Assembly: GCA_026873275.1 (NCBI GenBank)
Contig: JANTUC010000011.1
Location: 1,488,001-1,552,000, forward strand
Reading direction: 5' to 3'
Length of the DNA: 64,000 bases
Source of the DNA: Pseudopithomyces maydicus
Taxonomy: Eukaryota; Ascomycota; Dothideomycetes; Pleosporales; Didymosphaeriaceae
The translations under genes and the position numbers were made by a program. A model generated the notes under the pieces. It did not search any database, was not told where the DNA came from, and was given only the letters and a program-made list of their open reading frames with translations. Below are positions 55,409 to 64,000 of this stretch, one piece after another (positions within the stretch are counted from its first letter, which is position 1; every line of letters begins with the position of its first letter).

Positions 55409-55933
55409 CTAGACACCCTGCATCTGCGGCGGAGGCGCCGTATCACCCCTCGAAGTCTTGCGAACATGCAGCGCCGCCACGACAGTCGTAAAGACAAACG
55501 CAAGCCTAAAAAATCTCGTCAGCATTCCTATTCTTACCAACACCTTCATGCATAAAAACTCACCAAGTAAACGCCGCAAACACAATCGCCGCCACGCCAC
55601 TCGCCCACACGGGGCCCCTCCAATTCCTCCCCCACCAGCTGGCAACCGCGACCCACGCCGCAAACCAGAAAATCATGGTGACGGCCTCGACGCCCACGAT
55701 GGCGTACTTGTGGGCGGCGGCGGGGAAGCGCGACGGCGCGAGGACCAGGTACGCGACGGCGAGGAGCGTCCAGATGGAGGTGAAGAGCATGAAGTCGACG
55801 CTGTCCGGGGTCCAGCCGGTGCCGAGCGGGCCGCGGTAGGCGTCGACGATGTAGGCGGTGAGGCCGAGGATGATGATGGAGAAGAGGGCTTGGATGGCGC
55901 GGAGGGGAGGATGGCGACGTCGATGAAGGGCAT
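55409..55933 (-). CDS. MARVEL-type four-helix membrane protein, one apparent frameshift
   Basis: Exons 55933-55564 and 55505-55409 (58-nt intron). One base must be added in exon 1, best at the G4 run 55904-55907 (C4 on the coding strand); the frame then goes from MPFIDVAILP into LRAIQALFSIIILGLTAYIV, and the phase at the intron becomes correct, giving 155 aa. Four hydrophobic helices are visible: the one above; FMLFTSIWTLLAVAYLVLAP; AIVGVEAVTMIFWFAAWVAV; and VAAIVFAAFTWLAFVFTTV. This is the MARVEL topology (short loops, cytosolic ends) and the tail is short and hydrophilic (TSRGDTAPPPQMQG). MARVEL proteins act in membrane apposition and vesicle sorting; which family member this is I cannot say. 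Confidence 0.8.
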
Positions 55934-58900
55934 TTTGGCGGGTGGATTTGGGTGGGAGAGAGAGGATGAGGCTGGGTGGGCGATTGAGCTTGTTCTTTTC
56001 TTTCCGAACAAAGCTGGTAGCTGGTAGGTATGTATGTATGTATGTAGATGTGTAACTCTTCTCTTATCCCGGTCGTTCACGCGTTCTCCGTCTCTCAGCA
56101 GAAGCAAGTAAGTGTAGTGTGTATGTACAGTACGATATTCCCCGACCCACCAGCCAGCCCCCTCCTTATGTACGTCCCCGTCGCCTGCCTACGTGTGCCA
56201 CGGCCGATCTCGTTTTCATTCATCACGGCGCCACATGGGCTACGTCACCGCCGGCGAAAACAAGACGCGGCTGTGGCTTGTTGTGCCGGGTAGCGGGGCC
56301 TCGGACCAATCACGCGGCGCATGTGACCCGTTAGCCGAGTCGGGACCCTGGGCGCGCGCGCTGGCAAAATGCGACAATTTGGATGGGGAGCCACTTAGGT
56401 GCTGGTGATGGGGCCACGCCTGTGGTGTGAGGTGAGGTGGTTGGCGATGATGATGATGACCATGGGGTGGTGATGTTGGAGGGCGTCGGAGGGGACAAGG
56501 CGCGGAGGACAGAGGTTCGCTGGTGCGTGGGAGAATTGCTATGGTTTTCCAACGCGCGGGCGGTGAAGGTTCTCTAAGATCATCTAAAGCCTGACGTGAC
56601 TGACGTGGTGATGAATCGGGTAGTATCTGAAGTCTATTTAACATTCGACTAACATGCACAGCATGATTCGGCGAGGTCTGTCTGGCGCGCAAGTAAGTGT
56701 CTATTCACCATCGAGGACGTGACGTGACGCGACGTAACGTGACGACCCCAATTCGATTGGTCATGTCCACCTGGGCATGCATGCACGTTGGGCCGCCCAG
56801 CTTCGCGAGTCTCAGCGCGAACGAGCGAAGCCTCAGCCATGACGACGAGGTCGCGTTGCACCGCGCCAGGGCGTAGGAAGCCAAAGCTTGAGTGCTCGAG
56901 CAGCACTGCCTCTTTCGACGACCGCGAACCGCCAACGTGTTATAATCCTACTGCTGCCCATTTCCCATTCCCCATTCTCTTCACTTGCTCGAGCCAACCT
57001 CCCAGCGTCTGTTGATTCTGCCCGGACATGTGCATGTCTGTCTGTTCGTGATGCACGACGGAGATTGATCCAAATACACTCACTACCTCTTCAGCCAACG
57101 ACCTCCGTTCACGGCCGTTACGGAAGGCGCGACTGCTTCATCGGCAACTGCTACCGCCTCGACGCCTCGTCCTTGCCTGCTCTTGCTCCACATTCACTGC
57201 TCTTCCACACTGCTCGCCCTGCACCCGTCGCATATCGAGGACGACGGCCTGATGGATGAAACAAGTGTCCGAGGGATGTGACATGGCCGTTGTACGCATT
57301 GTCGGCCTTCGGCGCGCGTGATCGTCGTCGTCGTCTGTTCTCTGGCCAGCACTTGCTCGACGCCGCTGTGAGTCTGCGTCGACTGCTGCGAGGTCATTGG
57401 AACGGAAATGAACCTTGGAATGCGTCGACCGTTACGAGTTCATTGGGACGAAAGGGAAGCAACTACCGACTCGACTTCAACCTCTACGCCCGTAAACAAC
57501 CAACGGGCACCCTCCAGATCGACCTACCGGTTGGCGCCAAGGTCATGGCTTTCGCGGCGTTCAAGGCTAGGCTCATCTTCCCTATATTCCCATTCCTGCG
57601 GCCCGTCCTCCAGTCACTAACCTACCGCCACTTCCAATCTAATGCGTCTGTTCTAGAAAGAATCCAAAGTGTCGCGTGGACCGATCCTTCTCCACCTGGC
57701 TGAATCCGAACGGCCAGTTCGCCGCATTGCCAGGGTAGCAGCGCCAAACCAGCCATACATACTGATGGATCCGTGGATGCTGACAGGCCACGTGATGGGA
57801 GGCATACCTACTCAGCTACCTACATGCCAACCCTACCTCGTTTGCACCCTCTCCAACCACTTGAGCCAATATTCCCACAACACGATTGCCGCACATGCTT
57901 CCTTCCCGTCGAGGTACGCGAGCAAATGAGCCAGACACATCCCGGCCTCTCCCTTGAGTGTGAGCTGTGCCTCTTGTCTGCGCTGCCGGGGTCGGACACG
58001 ATAGGAGCGCCTTGTCTTACCATCCATACCAAGCCGGTAAATCAGACTGCCTGTGCCGCAATCCTGCGACCCGTTGTTGTCTTCCAGAATATGTCGATCA
58101 TCCGTTGCGTTCTGTTGCTTACAACGCTTATTTCTTTGAGTAACAAAACTACTACATGGCGGACAACCATTTTTGACCGTAGGTTGCGCGCAACGGCTAT
58201 TTTTGACGACGCGCATCCACTTTTCTTACCAGGCGCTGGGTGCCAGGCCACGAGGAGCGCGTTTCCGAGTACCAGCTCGCGTTGGATTGCTTTCATCTAT
58301 TCGATGCCGTATCCATGGATGCCGGGACCCTCATCTAAGTCCAACGCGGCAAGCCTGATGCCTGTCCATCATCTCTGCTGACGCGCTTCCGGTCGAGTAA
58401 TCTTCTCCATGCCTTGCAGCGTTTCAATAGCTGCGGAAAGGTACTCCATGCAACCGAAATGCCCCAGTTTCGCCCCGCGAGAAAAGAGTCTCGCGCGGTT
58501 GTTCTGATCCGGGCGCCTGGCAACCCCGACTCCACGTGTTGCGCAACATCTCGACTCAAACCCTTTCCGGTACTTACCCATGTCCCGCCAAGCCAACTTG
58601 ATGCATGACCTCTGCAACCTTTTGATTCCACCTTGGTCGCTATTCGTCCAGGGCGTACGAGGGCGTCCATGCTCCACTAGGGCCTGGGTATCGGTTATTG
58701 GAGGGTAAATAACACGAATTTAGCCGGTCCCAATGCCTGTCTCCGAACGCCCAGCCGCTACACCTATGCAAGAGCGTCCTACGGTTCAGCCGGGCTGCTC
58801 TCCGGCTTAGGGACCTTACCTTTTGGTGGTCTGGGGAAGAAGCCGGGGTAGTGGGTCGCGCATACAGACTATAAGACCATGGACACTGCCCTGTCGTGCT

Positions 58901-58948
58901 TGCAGTCAAGCGCGTCGCTTTCGACTGAAGACCGACACCGCCGACAAG
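55934..58948. other. Long intergenic region, no supported gene
   Basis: 3 kb. 56240-56500 and 56700-58700 are GC-rich and open in several frames (141 codons at 57278-57703, 202 at 57773-58381), but these frames lack domain, membrane or signal features and good starts. GTATGTATGTATGTAG lies near 56030, GTGACGTGACGCGACG near 56720. The last 200 bp are the promoter of the transporter. A decayed gene is possible. Confidence 0.4.
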
Positions 58949-60809
58949 ATGCCTAACGTTGGAGAATCCGCGGACCCCATCGTCACCCGCCTCGTGGAGG
59001 AGGACAAGGTGCCATGGTACAGGAAGCCGAACCTTCGGGTTATGTACGTTTGGCTGTTCTTGTGTTGTATGGGTGTTGAGATGACCTCTGGTTTCGATTC
59101 TCAACTCATCAACACGCTCCAGTTCTCCAAGTTCTTCAACATCTGTAGGTTTACCACCTCCGGTTGTTCCAGGCGCATTGCTAACACGGTTAGACTTCGG
59201 TAACGGATACATCAGCCCGAAGAACAACAAACCGGCCATCGAAGATGGCATGCTGGGCTTCATCTCTTCCTGCTACCAACTCGGCTCCATTCTCGCTGTG
59301 CCGATTGCCCCGTGGTTCAATGTAAAATACGGCCGACGAAAGTCGATTTTGGTCGGTTCGCTGATCATGTGCGTGGGTGCTATCCTCCAAGGTTTCGCTC
59401 AGCACGGTAAGTCACTTTTGCCACAGCATGAAGATGCAGCCTGACAAGAGGTAGTCGCCATGTACATCATCGCCCGTATGCTTTTGGGTGTTGGTATCGT
59501 CTTCTGTATCATCTCCGGATCCGCCTTGATTGGTGAGCTCGGTCACCCCAAGGAGCGTGCGTACTTGACCTCGCTTTTCAACGCTTCCTACTTCGTTGGA
59601 TCCATCATTGCGTCTGCCATCGCCATCAAGACGGTCGAGATCACCAACGACTGGAGCTGGCGCTTGCCCTCGCTTCTGCAGATCTGCCCGTCTCTTCTGC
59701 AGATTTTCACCGTTTTGTAAGCCATTTTGCGTCCCACTAATGGAAAACCGTGAGCTAACACGTTGAAAGCTTGCTCCCCGAGAGCCCTCGTTGGCTCGTG
59801 AGCAAGGACCGTGACGATGAGGCCTTTGCCATCTTGACCAAGTACCACGCCGAAGGCGATGCCAGCTCCGTTCTCGTGCAGGCTGAGATGGCTCAGATCC
59901 GCTCCACCATCAAGCTCGAGCTCGAGAACTCCAAGCAGTCCTGGAGGGATATGCTCAAGACCTCTGGTATGCGTCGCCGTGTGCTCATCGCCGTCATGAT
60001 GGGTCTCTTCACGCAAATGAGCGGCAACACCCTGCTGTCTTACTACGCCAACCTTCTCTACGAGATGATGGGATACACCACCGACTACGCCAAGACGCGC
60101 ATCAACATCGCCAACAACTGCTGGTCGCTCCTCAACGCCGTCGTCATCGCCCTCGTCGTCACTCGCTTCCGCCGCCGCTGGATGTTCATGCTTTCCGCCG
60201 CCACCATGTGTCTCGTCTTCATCTGCATGACCGTGTCCTTCGAGCGCCTCCGCCACGCAAAGGACAACGGCTACAAGAACAAGGCCGCCGGCGTCGCCGC
60301 CCTCTTCTTCTACTTTGCCTACTCGCCCTGCTACAACATCGGCAACAACTCGCTCACTTACACGTACCTCGTCGAAATCTTCCCCTACGCCCAGCGTACC
60401 ATGGGTATCGGCGTCGAGCAGATCTTCGGCAAGCTCGCCGGCTTCTTCTCCACTAACGTCAACCCAAAGGCCCTCAACGCTATCGACTGGAAGTACCTCG
60501 CCATCTACTGCGGCTGGATCACCTTTGAGTTCTTCACCGTCTACATCCTCTACCCCGAGACGTACAACCGCACCCTCGAGGAGCTTACTTTCTGTATGTC
60601 CCCCCCCTACTTTAACATATATGTATATATATGTGTGTGTATCTGTGGTAAAAACAAAAAAACTAACACCCCCAGTGTTCGAAGACAAGGAGCTCGCAGA
60701 GAAGCAAGCCGCCGCCGTCGAGAAGCAGATCCACGGCGAGGGCGACATCGCCGTCGGAGGCATCGACCACGAGAAGAACGTTGCGACCCTGACGGAGCGT
60801 GCCGTTTAA
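58949..60809 (+). CDS. MFS sugar transporter (hexose/lactose-type)
   Basis: Exons 58949-59144, 59194-59406, 59455-59716, 59770-60593 and 60676-60809; all GT-AG, phases agree, 542 aa. A 12-helix sugar porter of the plasma membrane. Family marks: FDSQLINTLQ in helix 1, YGRRKSILVG (loop 2-3), PESPRWL after helix 6, QMSGNTLLSYY in helix 7, RRWMFM in loop 8-9, and PETYNRTLEE at the end of helix 12 (a PETKG-type variant). The short hydrophilic tails and an acidic C terminus (VEKQIHGEGD) are normal. The GFDSQL and PETYNRTLEE signatures resemble fungal lactose/hexose permeases; substrate cannot be decided from sequence alone. The last intron (82 nt) holds TATATGTATATATATGTG. No regulator or sugar enzyme is adjacent. 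Confidence 0.92.
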
Positions 60810-62499
60810 GACGGCAGCCGTACGTCCGTCCGTACGCACTTGCACGTCTGCGGCGGTTTATTGCATTTTGGGTGGGGGCCACGCAGTTGCGTTGCGTTGC
60901 GTTGCGGTGCTGGCGAGCTAGCGTGCTAGCTAGCTAGCAAGCAAGCAAGCAAGCGCGCGCCGCTCGTGGTAGCATTGGTTTCGTATATATTTATATAATT
61001 GTTCGCAAGGCGGCTTCTGGCTGGCTGGCTGGTTGGTTGGTTGGTTGGTTTGATGACTGACTGACTAGCTGGCTGGCTGGTTGGAGGGAGCTGGATAAAG
61101 CGGGTACAGCGTGTTCTTTTGAGCGGGAACATGGCCAAGTTCGATGCGCTGAAATGAAAATGTACGGCTCTTTTACAGAATACTGTTTTGACGTGCGTCC
61201 GTGTGTGAAAGTTGGGGATTTGAGCCTTTTTTTTTTTGTTTTGTCTTTGCCGTGATGATGTGCTGGTGTGCTGGTGTTTGGCCTCCATTTCCCGCATTTT
61301 ATGTAATACCGGGGGCGGAAAGGAGTGGAAAGGAGGGGAGCAAAGTGGAGTGCAGTGCAGCACAGTGATGCATGACCAGGACTAGCGTCCCTCCTTCTAC
61401 ACACATACTTACTTACTTACCCATATTGATTGAGACGTGGTGGCGTCGAGACATCTGATGCGCGAGGGAGCTTGGGACTTGCTACCTATTAGAGGGGTAT
61501 GGGGAGGATCGCTTGGCTGCGTACTTACATAGATTGATTGATGGATGGATGGATCGGTCTGTCAAGGCTCGGTAGGTACTGTACTCTAGGTGGTGAGGCG
61601 GCGTGGTGTGCACGTGCATGTGAAATCGGGATGGATGTGTGTGCATATATATATGTACCTATATATACTTGAACGTGAGCTGCGAAGCATGTATACATAT
61701 ATATATCTATCGGTGAGATCCTACGTATCCGCGTAAAAGCACGAATTGAGCGTATGTATATAAGTATCGTGTTCTCCGTGGACTTTATGCGAGATCTCCG
61801 TGGACTTTAGGTGAGTTCCTCACGGACTTTACATACGCGAGTTCCCCATGGACTTTACACGAGTCAGTTTTTATTACCTTTTGGAATACATGTGGCGAGC
61901 GATCTAGCATTGTGTTAACGCATATACACGTATATTTGGTTCTTTTGTCTGATAGCATGAGGTTGTGTGGAATATATATATAATAATGGCATATGCATGT
62001 AGTGAGTAAAGTTTTACGTCCATGGGCTCCGTACGAATTAGCTATATTATATATGTTTATGTTGAGGAGCTGTTCATCTTCTGTCCCACGTGTAGTTTGA
62101 GAAAGAAAAAAACGAGGGAAAAGGTATGGTTATGTTTGGCAGGGCTGGACATTCTGTTCGTTTTTTTACGAGGAATTTTGAAATTGTGATTTTACCACGG
62201 TGGTTCGAATTAGTAGAGAAGTTGATGTTAGGGTTAGAAATTGCGAGTTTGAATCTTGACGGTAGCTCTGCAGATTTCCGTTGTAGATGTAACATGTGAA
62301 AAGGGCACCACCTGTACCTGCCTTTATTCCATTCGTACAACCACACAAGTCTCCTTCCGAATACCTCCCAGCCGCCAATTTGCCAACCCCAATCCAGATA
62401 CCCACCCGCACCAAGAAATTACGCACACCATCAATCATCATCCTCCGCAACAATCGGCACACCCCCTCCTCCCCACTCACCACAACATCCCACCGCCTC
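60810..62499. other. Intergenic, 3' region of the transporter and repeats
   Basis: No gene. Contains a TTGCGTTGCGTTGCGTTGC tract (near 60890), GCTAGCTAGCTAGCAAGCAAG (near 60930), GGCTGGCTGGCTGGTTGGTTGG (near 61020), a four-copy tandem repeat (61771-61865), TATATATAT blocks near 61645 and 61700, and AT-rich sequence to 62350. The minus frame running 62166-62696 is downstream read-through of the P450 remnant. Confidence 0.5.
61771..61865 (+). repeat. Tandem repeat, about 22 bp, four copies
   Basis: Four consecutive imperfect units: TTCTCCGTGGACTTTATGCG, TCTCCGTGGACTTTAGGTGA, TCCTCACGGACTTTACATAC and TCCCCATGGACTTTACACGA, each followed by GAGT/GCGAGA-like bases. The core is (G/C)GGACTTTA. Unit length is about 22-26 bp, no coding meaning. 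Confidence 0.7.
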
Positions 62500-63095
62500 C
62501 CCGCAAACCCATCCTCCCTCCTCCTAACCACCACGCAAACATCCTCGTCCGGCGGCGCAACCGTAGCCTGCATACCCACATCCCTCGTCCCAGGCCGCAC
62601 CCGAGCACCGCTCTTCGGCCCAACATCAAACCGCAGCACCATCAACGCCGCAAACGAGATAATCTCCGTGCTCACAAAGTGCCTCCCAGGACACAACGTC
62701 GACCCACCATGACGTTAATCGCGGCCCCAGCTTCCACGGGTGCAAAGTCCAGGACGCGGGTCTGGCGTTGCACGATAAGGATGAGGTCCGTAGCATTTAC
62801 GACATAGATCCGGGAGCCGGGGAGTCTCAAAGTGTAAATTGAAAGGTGGTATTTGTCCCTGGACTCAAGATCAGGAGCCATGGCCAATTGAGAAAGTTCG
62901 CGGGAGGAAAAACGCACCGGAGATCGATGTAAAAAATCGGCCTTTCCTTGCCATGCCTAGCAGAGGGCTGAGGAAAGGGATCGAAGTGGCAGGGGCTTCT
63001 GGCTCGTTGTCATCCTGTGTGTAGGTAAGTAGATCGCGCAGGAAGGCGTAGGTGGGCACGAGAGAGGCGAGCACGGCGATGACGCTTGACACCAT
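62500..63095 (-). pseudogene. Internally deleted cytochrome P450
   Basis: The minus strand holds both ends of a P450. The N-terminal part has a membrane anchor (VIAVLASLVPTYAFL), SIPFLSPLLGMARKGRFF and then, in another frame, RDKYHLSIYTLRLPGSRIYV. The C-terminal part has GSTLCPGRHFVSTEI with the heme-ligand Cys, then FAALMVLRFDV. They are joined directly after a stretch ending AAINVM near 62710: about 350 residues (helices C-L, with the ExxR motif) are missing. The junction is out of frame and there is a further frame change near 62890-62930. Not functional as a P450. The right end (62500) is approximate. Confidence 0.75.
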
Positions 63096-63869
63096 TGCGA
63101 TGGCGCGCGTAAAAGGCGATTGAGTGTGTGTCTTGCTATTGGACAGCCAAATCCAACCTGGTTCCTGTTAGACGAGAGGTAAAAGGTAGACGAGCACCAG
63201 ACCCAGTGTTTGAACCTACCTAGAGTGAGTACAGACATACTCTTGAAGAAATATTTGTACTGTACCGCCAGCCAACCTACGCCACAAGCCCATGTCACAC
63301 ATGTACTACAAGCACGAGTAGGCACCCAGTCACCTCCATGTACGAATTCCCTCGCTGCATCCATACCAGCTTGTACATGCCCTTGACATTCTCCCCATGT
63401 GGCACAGTAAGCAAGTAAAGTAGTCTTGATAGAAACCTCAGCCGACGTACGCCATGCCGTGCCTATCAATATACGTACGGAATGCGCGAATCTACGTACC
63501 CTGTCGGTACAGCGATGTTATGTGGATGGAATCAGTGTTTCGTCTATGTGCTGACGGCGGCTGAATCCACGTATGTATATTCGATTGTCCACGTGAGTTT
63601 AATGTGTATCCCGGCTTATTGTCTTCTGCGTTAATTCCTCATTATCTCCTCACTGGATTCGATACCTCATTATTTCACCCCGACTGCTGCATCTAAGCTT
63701 TTTTTTCTTTTTCAAAACGGCTTGCTGTCCTCACTCCTGTGTGAATCAGAACATTGATGCCATTCACCCACTACCCAAAAGCACACACGCAGTGCGCGCT
63801 GAATTAATACACTAAAAAGAAAAAGTTCAACCCTCCAAAATCTCACTCCCACCGAGCATCACTCTACAT
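63096..63869. other. Intergenic, no gene seen
   Basis: The upstream side of the P450 relic and the 3' region of the next gene. 63690-63720 has a T-run; 63780-63830 is A-rich. The 170-codon minus frame at 62957-63469 mostly overlaps the P450 relic in another frame and is not accepted. Confidence 0.45.
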
Positions 63870-64000
63870 CTATTCTTCCCCCTCCCCCTCCGCCTCAGCC
63901 ATAACATGCTCCCCCTCATCCAACATATCCACCACCCTCTTCAAATTCGCCACCATACTCTTCGCCTGCCCCACAAGCAGCAACTTCTCCGCGTTCCCGG
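63870..64000 (-). CDS. 3' end of an unidentified gene (partial)
   Basis: The last 131 bp read on the minus strand as an open frame of 43 codons ending TAG at 63870-63872: NAEKLLLVGQAKSMVANLKR, then VVDMLDEGEHVM and an Ala/Glu/Gly-rich acidic tail. Heptad spacing of Leu/Val and Met suggests a helical or coiled-coil end. The rest of the gene is outside the window, so no identity can be given. It may be an end of a small kinetochore/spindle or other coiled-coil protein, but that is a guess. Confidence 0.55.
   Translation of the reverse strand, partial: GNAEKLLLVGQAKSMVANLKRVVDMLDEGEHVMAEAEGEGEE

Noticed and set aside
57278..58381. Two plus-strand frames of 141 and 202 aa
   Set aside because: No domain, signal, membrane segment or convincing splice link; GC-rich context alone explains their length.
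59588..60763. 391-aa minus-strand frame
   Set aside because: Shadow of the MFS transporter, whose membrane helices and sugar-porter motifs are on the plus strand.
1..64000. CRISPR arrays, bacterial operons, integrated plasmid or phage parts
   Set aside because: Repeats present are irregular or dispersed, genes are intron-bearing and fungal; nothing of prokaryotic or viral type seen.

Overview
This is a nuclear window from a filamentous ascomycete (Pezizomycotina; Dothideomycetes is my guess from the gene content, not proven). The reasons are compact genes with short GT-AG introns (mostly 41-84 nt) that often carry a CTAAC/CTGAC-like branch site, fungus-specific families (DASH subunit Dad1, Zn(II)2Cys6 regulators, spherulin-4 family, fungal OTT_1508-like deaminase), GC-rich housekeeping genes, and one very AT-rich island.

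Layout. 1-2.6 kb is gene-free and holds tRNA-like SINE remnants, dispersed repeats and triplet tracts. 2.6-21.0 kb is housekeeping: an NTF2-like protein (-), SEN34 tRNA-splicing endonuclease (-), a sphingoid-base-phosphate phosphatase (-) divergent from a Rho4 GTPase (+), DAD1 (-), a vacuolar Ca2+/H+ exchanger (+) and a RING-bearing SNF2 ATPase (+). 21.9-24.7 kb is a Zn2Cys6 regulator (+). 24.7-28.9 kb has repeats and two unrecognised genes. 28.9-38.7 kb is dense: an unrecognised 748-aa protein with a duplicated domain (-), a membrane-anchored spherulin-4 family protein (+), a U1A/U2B''-type RNA-binding protein (+), V-ATPase subunit D (-) and the splicing factor SYF1 (+). 41.0-55.4 kb is accessory: a Zn2Cys6 regulator (-) facing a decayed regulator (+), an OTT_1508-like deaminase with an in-frame stop, a 138-aa cysteine-pair protein, an AT-rich island and a small secreted cysteine-rich protein. 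55.4-64 kb has a MARVEL-type membrane protein (-), an MFS sugar transporter (+), an internally deleted P450 relic (-) and the 3' end of a gene leaving the window (-).

No biosynthetic cluster or prokaryote-like operon is visible. Several genes are divergent pairs sharing 350-500 bp promoters (phosphatase/Rho4, 748-aa protein/spherulin, Vma8/SYF1), and one convergent pair may overlap (U1A-type/Vma8).

A recurring oddity is that several genes, including the normally essential SYF1, read correctly only if one base is added at particular points, usually inside a G or C run. In most of these genes the exon-length sum becomes a multiple of three exactly when that base is restored. I read this as homopolymer undercalling in the assembly rather than gene death. 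The in-frame TGA of the deaminase and the P450 deletion are a different kind of lesion and may be real.

The most interesting accessory items are the deaminase/MYND-like protein, the secreted cysteine-rich protein with an 18-nt exon beside the AT-rich island, and the duplicated-domain protein of unknown function.
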